Assembly: GCA_050737995.1 (NCBI GenBank)
Contig: JBOHYR010000139.1
Span: 20,793-84,792 of the forward strand
DNA: 64,000 nucleotides
Origin: 66-474 sp050737995
Lineage (GTDB): Bacteria > Pseudomonadota > Gammaproteobacteria > Xanthomonadales > Rhodanobacteraceae
Direction of reading: 5' to 3'
In this document: in pieces, positions 21,448 to 30,436 of the stretch
How the letters are laid out: every line of letters begins with the position of its first letter
How positions within the stretch are numbered: the first letter of the stretch is position 1
The notes under the pieces: generated by a model
Told to the model about the DNA's origin: nothing
The model's database searches: none
The model's input: only the letters and a program-made list of their open reading frames with translations
Made by a program: the position numbers and the translations under genes

Positions 21448-22551
21448 CTATGCCGCGAGGCCCTGTCGTTGTGGCAGCGCGCGCGGCGTGACTCCTCGCA
21501 TCGCCGCCGCGATTGCGGTGATATGTTCGGGCGTGGTCCCGCAGCAGCCGCCGACGATATTGAGTAGGCCGTCGCGCGCGAACTCGCCCAGCACCATTGA
21601 CATCTCCCCCGGGGTTTCGTCGTAGCCGCCGAGTTCGTTCGGCAGGCCCGCGTTGGGGTGCGCGCTGACTCGGCAATCGGCGATCCGCGAGAGAACCTCT
21701 ATGTGCTCGCGCAGGTCCTTGGCGCCGAGCGCGCAGTTGAGGCCCACCGACAGCGGTTGCGCATGCGCAACCGAGTACCAGAACGCCTCGGCGGTCTGTC
21801 CGGACAATGTGCGTCCCGAGCGATCGGTGATGGTGCCAGAGATCATCAGTGGCAGCCTGCCGCCCGCTTCGTCGAACACACGTGCGATCGCTGCGAGTGC
21901 GGCCTTGGCGTTCAGCGTGTCAAAGATGGTTTCCACCATCACGATGTCGGCGCCACCTTCGATCAGTCCTCGGGTTGCATCGGCGTAGGCGTGCTCCAGT
22001 TCGTCGAACTCGACATTGCGGAAGCCCGGGTTGTTGACGTCGGGCGACAGCGATGCCGTGCGGCTGGTCGGCCCCAATACACCGATCGCGAAGCGTGGCC
22101 TCCCGGGTGTCTCTGCTTCCGCCGCATCGCAAGCCTCGCGCGCCAGTTTCGCGCCCTCGCGGTTCAATTCATGCACCAGGTGCTGCAGCGCGTAATCGGC
22201 CTGGCTGATCGAAGTGGAATTGAAGGTGTTGGTTTCGACGAAGTCCGAGCCCGCGTCAAGGTAGGCAGCGTGAATATTGCGGATCAGCTCGGGGCGGCTG
22301 AGCGACAGGAGGTCGTTGTCGCCTTTGAGGTCGCGCTGGCAGCCATTTGCATTGGAATGCTCGCCAGCGTGGTCGTGCGCGTGCTGCGAATCGCAACCCT
22401 GAGCGAAACGGTCGCCGCGGTAACCGGCTTCGTCGAGTTGGTGTTGTTGCAACATTGTGCCCATCGCGCCATCGAGCACCAGGATGCGTTCGTCGAGCGC
22501 AGCGAGCAGTTTTTCGACGCGCTCGGCGTTGATGAAAGGAAGATTGGTCAT
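21448..22551 (-). CDS. metH: Methionine synthase, homocysteine S-methyltransferase subunit
   Basis: This is the homocysteine-activating module of MetH as a separate 367-residue protein. The start (LVLDGAMGTMLQ) is the typical Hcy-methyltransferase opening. The zinc-binding cysteines appear in GLNCALGA and in VGGCCGTTPEHI. Compared with the usual RGERFADWPCDLKGNND loop, this protein has an extra stretch of about 17-20 residues rich in His and Cys (residues 51-72: Cys53, His57, His59, His61, His64, Cys71), which is unusual. It is followed 219 bases later by the gene for the folate/B12 part and preceded by the ArsR-type regulator gene on the same strand. Confidence 0.93.
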   Translation of the reverse strand: MTNLPFINAERVEKLLAALDERILVLDGAMGTMLQQHQLDEAGYRGDRFAQGCDSQHAHDHAGEHSNANGCQRDLKGDNDLLSLSRPELIRNIHAAYLDAGSDFVETNTFNSTSISQADYALQHLVHELNREGAKLAREACDAAEAETPGRPRFAIGVLGPTSRTASLSPDVNNPGFRNVEFDELEHAYADATRGLIEGGADIVMVETIFDTLNAKAALAAIARVFDEAGGRLPLMISGTITDRSGRTLSGQTAEAFWYSVAHAQPLSVGLNCALGAKDLREHIEVLSRIADCRVSAHPNAGLPNELGGYDETPGEMSMVLGEFARDGLLNIVGGCCGTTPEHITAIAAAMRGVTPRALPQRQGLAA

Positions 22552-22579
22552 CGTGGTTCTCCGTGTACTTTTGGAATCC

Positions 22580-22596
22580 CTCTCCCTTCGGGAGAG
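22580..22596. repeat. Short intergenic hairpin
   Basis: CTCTCCC pairs with GGGAGAG around a TTC loop, between the regulator gene and metH. The sequence resembles the common dispersed CCTCTCCC/GGGAGAGG repeats of xanthomonads. It could act as an mRNA-stabilising element inside the operon. Confidence 0.5.
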
Positions 22597-22702
22597 CGGC
22601 CACCCATGGCAAAGGTCTCAATCGTGACGCAAAGTGCCGAGCGACCGTTCGGTCTTGCACGCGCAAGGCCGGACCCTCCCTCAGCGTGGATAGTGAGCTG
22701 CT

Positions 22703-23644
22703 TCATGGTTTTCTGGCCAGCAGGCTTAACACCTCGAAATGCGGAGGGCGCGCCTCGCGCGAGATGCGCTCACAGCGGAGTACTTCGAGTCCGGCTTTTC
22801 GCGCAAAACCCGCAAGCTCATCGCGCTTGAAACCGAGGTTCTTGTGATCGAACGGCGCCACCGCGGTGCGGTGCGCATGCCTTGCCAGCGTCGCACCCAG
22901 CAATCGGCCGCCGGGGTTAAGCACATGAGCGGCCTCGGCTACCGCTTGTTGCGGATGTTCGCTGTAGGTCAGGGCGTGCATCATCAGGACGAGGTCGAAT
23001 TTGCGGTTGCCCGACCCGAACACGTCCGTCAGCGTGTGCATATCGCCTTCAATGACGCTGACATTGCGGAACGATTTGAGGCGTTTGCGCGCAGCCGCGA
23101 CCACGTTGGGGCTGGAATCCACGCAAACGATCGAGTGCGCGTGCGGCGCAAGGAGTTCCGCAAGCACGCCGTCGCCGGAGGCGATGTCCAGCACGTCGCC
23201 GGACTCGAGCAGCTGCAGCAACGTGCGCGCCAAGGTTTCCCATGTACGCCCGGGTGAATAGTGACGTTCCATGTCGCCGGCGACGCTGTCGGCCCAGCCG
23301 CGGTCGCGGGCGCGTGCGGTGAGCACGGAGGGCAGACGTAGCGCGTCGGCGTCCAGTACGGCGTCGTCCACGCTGTCTTCCAGCGCCCGCAGCAAGTCGG
23401 CGGCGTTTTCGAACCCGTTTTCATTAAATCGGTAGTACGCCGAAACACCGGCGCGGCGGTCGCGAACCAACCCTGATTCCTTCAACTTGGCGAGATGCGT
23501 CGAGACGCGCGGCTGCGCCAGCCGCAGCACCGAAGACAGTTCGGCCACGGTCAACTCCTCGCGTCGGAGCAGCGCGAGCAGGCGCACGCGGGTGGGGTCG
23601 GACAGCACCCGCAGCAATGCGGTGGCGGAAACGAGGTCAAGCAT
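22703..23644 (-). CDS. ArsR-type regulator fused to a SAM-dependent methyltransferase
   Basis: The product has 313 residues in two parts. Residues about 1-95 form an ArsR-like winged helix (LRVLSDPTRVRLLALL, recognition helix near LAQPRVSTHLAKLKESGLV). Residues about 125-313 form a class I methyltransferase with VLDIASGDGVLAELL as the SAM-binding loop and LNPGGRLLGATLARH after it. No cysteine metal site is seen in the helix region, so it is probably not a metal sensor. Being first in an apparent operon with the two metH genes, it probably regulates methionine synthesis, perhaps sensing SAM or S-adenosylhomocysteine. An imperfect palindrome lies three bases upstream of its start. Confidence 0.86.
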   Translation of the reverse strand: MLDLVSATALLRVLSDPTRVRLLALLRREELTVAELSSVLRLAQPRVSTHLAKLKESGLVRDRRAGVSAYYRFNENGFENAADLLRALEDSVDDAVLDADALRLPSVLTARARDRGWADSVAGDMERHYSPGRTWETLARTLLQLLESGDVLDIASGDGVLAELLAPHAHSIVCVDSSPNVVAAARKRLKSFRNVSVIEGDMHTLTDVFGSGNRKFDLVLMMHALTYSEHPQQAVAEAAHVLNPGGRLLGATLARHAHRTAVAPFDHKNLGFKRDELAGFARKAGLEVLRCERISREARPPHFEVLSLLARKP

Positions 23645-23647
23645 TAC

Positions 23648-23671
23648 ATCTTTATATCAGGATGAAGAGAT
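23648..23671 (-). promoter_or_regulatory. Imperfect palindrome, possible operator of the ArsR-type regulator
   Basis: ATCTTTATATC (23648-23658) and GATGAAGAGAT (23661-23671) form an inverted repeat with 8 of 11 positions matching and a two-base spacer. It is unusually A+T-rich for this region and lies directly before the regulator's start codon, which would fit autoregulation. Binding is inferred, not shown. Confidence 0.45.
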
Positions 23672-23796
23672 AAATTAAAGCCCGAACTGTGCTCCGTGCC
23701 CGACGCGTTGCGCGGGCGGTTATCATGTACGACTGGATTCTCTTGGCTCGTCACGCGAGCGGAGCGCGCAGACCCAAACCAGAAAGAGGTGTTGCG

Positions 23797-24957
23797 ATGG
23801 ATTTCGAGTTTTCAGAAGAGCAATTGCAGATCCAGTCTATCGCGCGCGATTTTGCGCAGAAGCGCATCGCGCCGGTTGCAGCGGATTTCGACAAGTCCGG
23901 TGAATTTCCGCTCGACAATATCCGCGAGATGGGCAAATTGGGGCTGATGGGTATCGAAGTGCCAGCCGAATACGGCGGCGCCGGGATGGATTCGATCAGT
24001 TATGTGCTGGCAATGATCGAAGTGGCTGCGGCCGACTGCGCGCATTCGACCATCATGAGCGTCAACAACACGCTGTACTGCAACGGCTTGTTGAAGTTCG
24101 GCAACGAAGAGCAAAAGCACAAATACGTGACGCCAATTGCGTCGGGAGAAGCCATCGGCGCGTTCGCGTTGACCGAACCGCAGTCGGGCTCCGACGCCAC
24201 GGCAATGCGTTGCCGCGCGGTGAGGCAGGAAGACGGCAGCTACGTGATCAACGGCAAAAAGAGCTGGATCACGTCCGGGCCGGTTGCGAAGTACATCCTG
24301 CTGTTCGCGATGTCCGATCCGGACAAGCACGCGCGCGGGGTCACGGCATTCATGGTTGATACTTCGCGCCAAGGATTCGGCCGCGGCAAGACCGAGCCCA
24401 AGCTCGGCATCCGAGCCTCGGCGACCTGCGAGATCGAATTCGACGATTACCACGCGCAGCCTGACGAGGTGATCGGAGAGGAAGGACACGGCTTCAAGAT
24501 CGCGATGGGCGTGCTCGACGCCGGGCGTATCGGCATCGCTTCGCAGGCGGTGGGTTTGGCGCGCGCAGCGTACGAGGCAACGCTGGAGTATGCGCGCGAC
24601 CGCAAGGCGTTCGGCCAGCCGATCGGTTCGTTCCAGATGACCCAGGCCAAGATCGCAGACATGCGCTGCAAGCTCGACGCGGCGCGCTTGTTGACACTGC
24701 GTGCCGCGTGGCTGAAGCAGGAGGCCTCCAAAACGGGTGCGCGTTTCTCGACCGAGGCCGCAGTCGCCAAGCTGACGGCCTCGGAGGCCGCGATGTGGAT
24801 CACCCATCAGGCGGTGCAGATCCACGGCGGCATGGGTTATTCCAAGGAAATGCCCCTCGAGCGTTACTTTCGCGATGCCAAGATCACGGAGATCTACGAG
24901 GGCACATCGGAAATCCAACGCATGGTGATCGCCCGTAACGAAACCGGGTTGAGGTGA
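23797..24957 (+). CDS. Acyl-CoA dehydrogenase, short-chain type
   Basis: The product is a 386-residue flavoprotein oxidising acyl-CoA thioesters to trans-2-enoyl-CoA. The start at 23797 (MDFEFSEEQLQ) follows AAAGAGGTG. Visible family motifs are FALTEPQSGSDA (FAD contacts), GKKSWITSG, the C-terminal QIHGGMGYSKEMPLERY, and IYEGTSEIQR with the catalytic Glu. The pattern fits butyryl/short-chain or branched-chain enzymes better than long-chain ones. No other beta-oxidation genes are close, so its exact substrate is open. It is divergent from the methionine regulator and its stop is followed directly by the next gene. Confidence 0.93.
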   Translation: MDFEFSEEQLQIQSIARDFAQKRIAPVAADFDKSGEFPLDNIREMGKLGLMGIEVPAEYGGAGMDSISYVLAMIEVAAADCAHSTIMSVNNTLYCNGLLKFGNEEQKHKYVTPIASGEAIGAFALTEPQSGSDATAMRCRAVRQEDGSYVINGKKSWITSGPVAKYILLFAMSDPDKHARGVTAFMVDTSRQGFGRGKTEPKLGIRASATCEIEFDDYHAQPDEVIGEEGHGFKIAMGVLDAGRIGIASQAVGLARAAYEATLEYARDRKAFGQPIGSFQMTQAKIADMRCKLDAARLLTLRAAWLKQEASKTGARFSTEAAVAKLTASEAAMWITHQAVQIHGGMGYSKEMPLERYFRDAKITEIYEGTSEIQRMVIARNETGLR

Positions 24958-25019
24958 TGATGTGTCGCATGAGGACCGGTCGGCGTGCTTGCGACAAATG
25001 CGCGGTTAGAGGACACGGC

Positions 25020-25595
25020 GTGAAGACGCTGGTCGTGCTGCTGATGATGGCTGCGACGTTCGGTGGCAACGTTCTGGCGAGTGATCCCACTATTTCATTG
25101 CGAATCAAGTACTACGATGTTTCTGGTAGTACCGGCCGCGAGATTCGTAACCAGCTCGACAAACTTGGGCCGGTAGGCGCGGACGGCAAGAGGTACGATG
25201 GCTACACCCGGTGGCGGGTTAATTGGAATTTCCAGTTTGCGCCGAAGGGCGGACATTGTGCATTGCGTTCCTTCAAGACCAGTGTTCGTACTGTCATGAC
25301 CCTGCCGAGGTGGGAGGGGTCGCGAAATGTCTCGTCACGGCTCGCGAAAAAATGGAATACCTATCTCGCTGCACTTCGGTTACATGAAGACGGCCATAAC
25401 CATCATGGTGTAGAGGCGGCGGAAGCAATTCTGAAGCGGTTTTCGGAGATGCAGCAGGCTCCCGATTGCGAGAAACTCAGTCACGATCTGAATGCGGCCG
25501 CCAGGAGCATCCTTGCGTCGTACAATCAAAAGGACTTGATATATGATGCGAAGACCCATCATGGGGCGACTCAGGGCGCCGTGTTCCCACCTTGA
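25020..25595 (+). CDS. Exported DUF922-like putative metalloprotease
   Basis: The product has 191 residues from a GTG start preceded by AGAGGACAC; an in-frame ATG further upstream (24957) would overlap the acyl-CoA dehydrogenase stop. The start used here gives a signal peptide VKTLVVLLMMAATFGGNVLA. The centre has LRLHEDGHNHHGVEAA, a HExxH-like zinc motif (H-E-D-G-H), and the preceding WNTYLAALRLHE matches DUF922 proteins, which are described as putative secreted zinc proteases. Cys residues before and after the motif could form a disulfide. The protease call is from family knowledge; activity is not shown. Confidence 0.68.
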   Translation: MKTLVVLLMMAATFGGNVLASDPTISLRIKYYDVSGSTGREIRNQLDKLGPVGADGKRYDGYTRWRVNWNFQFAPKGGHCALRSFKTSVRTVMTLPRWEGSRNVSSRLAKKWNTYLAALRLHEDGHNHHGVEAAEAILKRFSEMQQAPDCEKLSHDLNAAARSILASYNQKDLIYDAKTHHGATQGAVFPP

Positions 25596-25670
25596 GCAGG
25601 GTTTGCAACGACGCGTGGGCGGCGCCAGCCGTTCATGCCGACCGAGCTTGATCAGAGTAGCTCAGCGATT

Positions 25671-26507
25671 TCAGGGGCGCTTGCGATAGGGCTCGGCATC
25701 GACCGCGATGACCTGCGGTTCCTCGCCGTCCAGCCGCAGTGCCGTAAGCTTGCCGCCCCACACGCAGCCGGTGTCGATGGCGTAGATGCCCAGACCGGCG
25801 AAGCGGCCGAGCGCGGACCAGTGCCCGCACACGATGCGGGTCTCGCGCTGTTTCATGCCAGGCACCTCGAACCACGGGTAGAGTCCGGCGTTTTGTGTGC
25901 CAGGCGCTCCCTTGGCGTCGAAATCGATGCGGCCGTGTACGTCGCAGTAGCGCATGCGGGTAAAGATGTTGATCGCGGCTCGCAGGCGATCGAGGCCCTG
26001 CAGCTTTGACGACCAGCGCGAGGGACGATTGCCGAACATCTTTTTCAGCAACGCGTGATGACCCGGACCACGCAGCGCGCGTTCGACTTCATGCGCGATG
26101 TGCAGTGCCTGCCTGAGTGTCCACGACGGTGCGAGCCCGGCGTGCACCAGCGTGAACCGGAGCTCCGCGTCGTGGTGCATCAGTGACTGGCAACGCAGCC
26201 ACTCGATCAAGGTTGATGCGTCCCCGGCTTCCAGCACTCGTCGCAGGTCCGGGTTGGTGCGCGTGCGCGCCTCGGCATCGCGTTCGGCGATCGCCAGCAG
26301 GCTGAGATCGTGGTTGCCGAGGACCACCACGCAATGCTCGCGCAGGCTGTGCACAAGGCGCAGCACTTCCAGCGACTGGTTGCCGCGGTTCACAAGGTCG
26401 CCGCAGAACCACAGGCGGTCGGTTGCGGGATCGAAACGCAATCGATCCAACAACCGTTCGAGTTCGGGATGGCAACCTTGCACATCGCCGATCGCGTAGA
26501 TGGCCAT
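25671..26507 (-). CDS. apaH: Symmetrical bis(5'-nucleosyl)-tetraphosphatase
   Basis: The enzyme cleaves diadenosine tetraphosphate to two ADP and is also known to remove Np4 caps from RNA. The metallophosphatase motifs are complete: IGDVQGC, CGDLVNRG, VLGNHD, then the later VHAG and CGHWSALGR with metal-binding His residues. The length of 278 residues is normal. It is the last gene of the lptD-surA-pdxA-ksgA-apaG-apaH series on the minus strand, 18 bases after apaG. Confidence 0.96.
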   Translation of the reverse strand: MAIYAIGDVQGCHPELERLLDRLRFDPATDRLWFCGDLVNRGNQSLEVLRLVHSLREHCVVVLGNHDLSLLAIAERDAEARTRTNPDLRRVLEAGDASTLIEWLRCQSLMHHDAELRFTLVHAGLAPSWTLRQALHIAHEVERALRGPGHHALLKKMFGNRPSRWSSKLQGLDRLRAAINIFTRMRYCDVHGRIDFDAKGAPGTQNAGLYPWFEVPGMKQRETRIVCGHWSALGRFAGLGIYAIDTGCVWGGKLTALRLDGEEPQVIAVDAEPYRKRP

Positions 26508-26525
26508 GTGCCCAGGGAACCCGGA

Positions 26526-26948
26526 TCAGTGGAGCGTGCGCGGCACCGACAGCACGAATTCGGGAATCGGTACCTCGAAGTCGGTGCCGTCGTCGGCGTG
26601 GAACAGGTAGGCGCCGCGCATGGTGCCTACCTGGGTTTCCAGTACCGCACCCGAGGTGTAGCTGTAGTGCTCTCCCGGTTGCAGACGCGGCTGCTCGCCC
26701 ACCACGCCCTCGCCGCGAACTTCCTCGACCTTGCCGTTGGCATCCGTGATGACCCAGTGGCGGGTCTGCAGGCGCACCGGCATCACGCCGAGATTGCGCA
26801 GCGTGATCTCGTAGGCGAACACGTAGCGATTCGCTTCAGGCTTGGACTGCTCCAGGACGTAGCGGGATTCGACCTCGATCTCGACCGAATAGGGTTCGGG
26901 TTCGCGTCGGTCGTGCTGTTCGTCGGTGGTGGTCTGGCGAGGGCTCAT
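26526..26948 (-). CDS. apaG: ApaG protein
   Basis: The product is a 140-residue single-domain protein with the fibronectin-like fold of the ApaG/DUF525 family. Typical blocks are FAYEITLRNLG, RHWVITDANGKVEEVRGEGV, GEQPRLQPGEHYSYTSG and GTMRGAYLF. The ATG at 26948 overlaps the ksgA stop by ATGA, which settles the start although the frame continues upstream. The role in bacteria is poorly known; the gene is classically linked with apaH and ksgA. Confidence 0.94.
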   Translation of the reverse strand: MSPRQTTTDEQHDRREPEPYSVEIEVESRYVLEQSKPEANRYVFAYEITLRNLGVMPVRLQTRHWVITDANGKVEEVRGEGVVGEQPRLQPGEHYSYTSGAVLETQVGTMRGAYLFHADDGTDFEVPIPEFVLSVPRTLH

Positions 26949-27766
26949 TGACTGGCATTGTCGGTGAGTTTCGTGCCAACCTGCAAGTTTGCGCCATTTG
27001 CATGACGTGCCAGCGCGAGGAAGCCTTGTGGCGGCACGTTTTCGGCGCGCGCTCGCGGGTCGACACCCGCGCGGTGGATCGCATCGGCGTCGAGCAGTCC
27101 GCGCAACGCGTTGGCAAGTGTCTTGCGTCGCTGGCCGAACGCGGCGCGGACGACGGCTTCGACCGCCGGCACGAGTGCGGGTTCCGGACGTTGTGCCGGA
27201 GCCAAAGGCGTCAGGCGAACGACCGCCGAATCCACCTTGGGCGGCGGCCTGAACGCACCGGGCGCGACGCGCAAGACTTGCTCCACCTTGCAGACCAGTT
27301 GCAACATCACCGTAAGCCGGCCGTACACCTTGCCGCCGGGCGCCGCAGCCATTCGCTCGACGACTTCCTTCTGCAGCATGAAGTGCATGTCCGCGATGGC
27401 GCCCGCATACGCGAGGCAATGAAACAGGATCGGGCTGGAAATGTAATAGGGCAGGTTGCCGGCGATCCGCAGTTTGCCGCCATCCGCCAGCGTGGCAAGG
27501 TCGACCTTCAACACATCGGCATGGACGATTTCGAGATCGCCGACGCCGACGGCGCGCGTGCGTAGCGGCTCGATCAACTCTGCATCGAGCTCGATTGCGG
27601 TCAGTCGCCCGGCTGCGCGCAGCAGCGGCAGGGTGAGCGCGCCCTCGCCGGGGCCGATCTCGACCAGACGGTCACCGGGTTTCGGCGCGATCGCGGCGAC
27701 AATGCACTCGATCACTCCTCGCTCATGCAGGAAGTGCTGGCCGAAGTGTTTTTTTGGGCGCGCCAT
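26945..27766 (-). CDS. ksgA: 16S rRNA dimethyladenosine transferase
   Basis: RsmA/KsgA dimethylates two adjacent adenosines in the 3'-end loop of 16S rRNA during 30S assembly. The 273-residue protein opens with the typical KKHFGQHFLHERGV. It has the SAM loop VEIGPGEGALTLPLL and the catalytic block NLPYYISSPILFHCL, and AFRPPPKVDSAVVRL follows as in the family. It lies 61 bases after pdxA and overlaps apaG. Confidence 0.97.
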   Translation of the reverse strand: MARPKKHFGQHFLHERGVIECIVAAIAPKPGDRLVEIGPGEGALTLPLLRAAGRLTAIELDAELIEPLRTRAVGVGDLEIVHADVLKVDLATLADGGKLRIAGNLPYYISSPILFHCLAYAGAIADMHFMLQKEVVERMAAAPGGKVYGRLTVMLQLVCKVEQVLRVAPGAFRPPPKVDSAVVRLTPLAPAQRPEPALVPAVEAVVRAAFGQRRKTLANALRGLLDADAIHRAGVDPRARAENVPPQGFLALARHANGANLQVGTKLTDNASQ

Positions 27767-27827
27767 GAGTTGCGATTGATCAAATGTTCAGAGCATTTGC
27801 TCCGGATCAAGACGAATCAAGAACAGT

Positions 27828-28892
27828 TCATCCACGGTGATCCGCGCCTATATCCGGCAGGAGGTCTTCTCGAGCCTTGCCACGGGCGACGAGTTGCACG
27901 GCCATCTCCGCTGCCGCGAACATGCTTGATGGATCGGCGCGGCCACTGCCGGCCAGATCAAGTGCGGTGCCGTGATCGACCGAGGTGCGGACGAAGGGTA
28001 GGCCGAGGGTGATGTTGACGGTACGTTCGAAGGCTTCGGATTTCAGCACCGGCAACGCCTGATCGTGGTACATCGCGAGTACCGCGTCATAGCGCGCACG
28101 CATGTCCGGCACGAATGCAGTATCCGCTGGTAACGGGCCCAGCAGTTGCATGCCCTCGCCGCGCAACGTATCCATGGCCGGGATGATGGTATCGATTTCC
28201 TCACGGCCCAGATATCCGCCTTCCCCCGCATGCGGGTTGAGGCCCAGCACCGCGATGCGTGGCGTGGCAATTCCGAACTTGGCAATCAATTCGGCGTGGA
28301 CTATGCGCAGGGAGCGCGTCAATGACTCGTGCGTGATCGCCGCTGGCACGCTTGACAGTGGCAAGTGGGTGGTCGCGAGCGCAACGCGAAGCTCGGCTGA
28401 GGCCAGCATCATCACTACTTCGCAGCCAGCGCGTTGCGCGAACAATTCGGTGTGGCCGGAGAATCGCTCGCCGGCTTCGTTTATCACCGATTTCTGGACC
28501 GGTGCGGTGACCACGCCGTCGAACTCGCCCGCCATGCAACCGTCGGCTGCATGCGCCAGCGTGTTCAACACGTAGAATGCATTACGCGGGTCGAGTTTGC
28601 CTGGCACTTCCTCGGCGCGTAGCGGAACCCCCAGCACGCGCAGGGTTCCAGCCGCACGCAAGGTCCGTGGCTGGCGGTCGTACGTCTCGATTTTCAACGC
28701 GATGCCGCAACGATTCGCCGTCCGTCCGAACATGGCAGGATCGCCGATCGCGACCAGATCCGCAGCCAGCGGTGTCGCGGCCAGTCGCGCCACCAGCTCC
28801 GGTCCCACGCCCGCCGGGTCGCCGCCGGTGACAGCAAGCCTGGGAAATGCCGAAGGCCGGTGCGAGCCGGTCAGGGCCGGCCCGGGACTCAT
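27828..28892 (-). CDS. pdxA: 4-hydroxythreonine-4-phosphate dehydrogenase
   Basis: PdxA oxidises 4-phosphohydroxy-threonine in pyridoxal phosphate synthesis. The 354-residue protein has the start block AVTGGDPAGVGPE, the substrate region VTAPVQKSVINEAG, the metal-binding His in FSGHTELFA, LGLNPHAGEGGYLG, and MYHDQALPVLK. The frame continues upstream inside surA, but the ATG at 28892 overlaps the surA stop as ATGA and gives the normal family length, so this start is preferred. Confidence 0.96.
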   Translation of the reverse strand: MSPGPALTGSHRPSAFPRLAVTGGDPAGVGPELVARLAATPLAADLVAIGDPAMFGRTANRCGIALKIETYDRQPRTLRAAGTLRVLGVPLRAEEVPGKLDPRNAFYVLNTLAHAADGCMAGEFDGVVTAPVQKSVINEAGERFSGHTELFAQRAGCEVVMMLASAELRVALATTHLPLSSVPAAITHESLTRSLRIVHAELIAKFGIATPRIAVLGLNPHAGEGGYLGREEIDTIIPAMDTLRGEGMQLLGPLPADTAFVPDMRARYDAVLAMYHDQALPVLKSEAFERTVNITLGLPFVRTSVDHGTALDLAGSGRADPSSMFAAAEMAVQLVARGKAREDLLPDIGADHRG

Positions 28893-30313
28893 TTCGCGTT
28901 GTCGGTGGCCGCCGGTGACGCGTCCGCCAGTTCGGGCACGCGGATACTGATGTAGGCCGTCGATTCCAGATCGCGCAGGAACTGCTCGTACGACTGCTGG
29001 CCCTTGCGCGCGGCGATCGCCTGGCGTGCCTGTTCGCGTTCCAGATCCTTGGTCTTGTCGGCCTGGCGTGTGCCAAGCAACTGGACGATGTGCCATGATC
29101 CGTCGGGACTCTCGAACGGTGGGGTGACCTGACCCGGTTGCAGGCCGGCAATCAACTTGCCGACTTCCGAGCCCCAATCGCTCTGCATGAACCAACCCAT
29201 GTCGCCGCCCGCATTGGCTGTGGTCGGGTCGTCCGAGTATTGCTTTGCCAGCTTGGCGAAGTTGGCGTGGTCGTCGACGATTTCGTGGTACAGCTTGGTG
29301 ATCTTGTCCTTGGCGCCCTGTTCGCTCAGCACGGCGTTCGGAGTGATCATCAGGTGACGGCCATGATATTCGGTGACGATCTGCTTGGTATCGGGCGTGC
29401 GCCTGCCTTTCAGCTTGAGAATCATGAAGCCGGATGAGTCGCGCAGGGGTTCGGTGTAAGCGCCCGGTTGCAGCGAAGTCACGACTTGCTGCAGCGCGGG
29501 CGGCAATTCATCGACGCGCCGCCAGCCGAGGTCGCCCCCGTCCAGCGCCTCGGGCGCGGTGGAGCTGCTGACGGCCAGCGCGGAAAAACTCTTGCCGGCT
29601 TTCAATTCACTCTCGACCTTGTCTGCCTTGGCCTTGGCTGCGGCGATTTGCGTGGAATCGGCACCCTCGGGCAGGCCGATCAGGATGCGCGCCAGATGCA
29701 CTTCGCCTTCTTTGAAGGCCGGGCTTGCGATGAGGTTGTTGATTTCGGCGTCGGAAACCTGCGTGTTCGATTGCATGGCCTGCTGCTGCACGGAGCGCAC
29801 CAGCAACTGGTTACGCAGCTGGTCGCGGAACGAAGCGTAATCCACGCCTTGCTGTTGCATCGCCACCTGCATCTGCGGCACGGTCATTTTGTTCTGCTGC
29901 GCGATGTTGGCGACCGCGGCATCGACCTGGGCGTCGGATACACGCACGCCATTGTCGTGCCCTTTTTGCACCAGCAATTCGTTCAGGATCAAGCGTTGCA
30001 GGACCTGCTTCTCCAGCACGTCCTTAGGCGGCAGCTTGCCGCCCGAAGCGGAAATCTGGTGGATGACCGTCGCCATCGTCTGGTCGAGCTGGCTTTGCAG
30101 GATCACGCCATCGTTGACCACCGCGATAATCCGGTCGAGCGGCTGGACCCCGTTCGATGCGGGCGACTCCGGTGTCAGCAAAGGCGAGGACTGGGGGCTG
30201 GTGGAGGGCGGGGCATTCGGACTGAGCAGCTGCGCGAACGCTGGTAGCGTGAATGCGCAGGCCGCGAACATCAGGGCCACGCTGGCGAAGGGGGTTCGGG
30301 TCATCTTGGTCAT
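28889..30313 (-). CDS. surA: Periplasmic chaperone / peptidyl-prolyl isomerase SurA
   Basis: SurA escorts unfolded outer-membrane proteins, including LptD, across the periplasm. The 474-residue product has a signal peptide ending LPAFA, an N-terminal SurA domain beginning near LDRIIAVVNDGVILQSQLD, and two parvulin domains (first around GEVHLARILIGLP, second around GRHLMITPNAV and DPTTANAGGDMGWFMQSDWG). Start 30313 was chosen for the signal peptide; ATG 30304 is equally possible. It sits directly after lptD. Confidence 0.94.
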   Translation of the reverse strand: MTKMTRTPFASVALMFAACAFTLPAFAQLLSPNAPPSTSPQSSPLLTPESPASNGVQPLDRIIAVVNDGVILQSQLDQTMATVIHQISASGGKLPPKDVLEKQVLQRLILNELLVQKGHDNGVRVSDAQVDAAVANIAQQNKMTVPQMQVAMQQQGVDYASFRDQLRNQLLVRSVQQQAMQSNTQVSDAEINNLIASPAFKEGEVHLARILIGLPEGADSTQIAAAKAKADKVESELKAGKSFSALAVSSSTAPEALDGGDLGWRRVDELPPALQQVVTSLQPGAYTEPLRDSSGFMILKLKGRRTPDTKQIVTEYHGRHLMITPNAVLSEQGAKDKITKLYHEIVDDHANFAKLAKQYSDDPTTANAGGDMGWFMQSDWGSEVGKLIAGLQPGQVTPPFESPDGSWHIVQLLGTRQADKTKDLEREQARQAIAARKGQQSYEQFLRDLESTAYISIRVPELADASPAATDNAK

Positions 30314-30436
30314 GGATAGGTGGTATGGATGGGTGGCGGCATGCCGGACCGACGGGTCCGGGAGTAATGGCTTGGACAACGCGGGGTGCCGAAAAGTTGA
30401 CGGGATGGCTGGAGGCGGGTTCAGCGCGGACCGCGG

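Noticed and set aside
22552..23796. Cobalamin or SAM riboswitch upstream of the metH genes
   Set aside because: No conserved B12-box or SAM-box sequence could be recognised in the upstream gaps; only a short hairpin and a palindrome are present.
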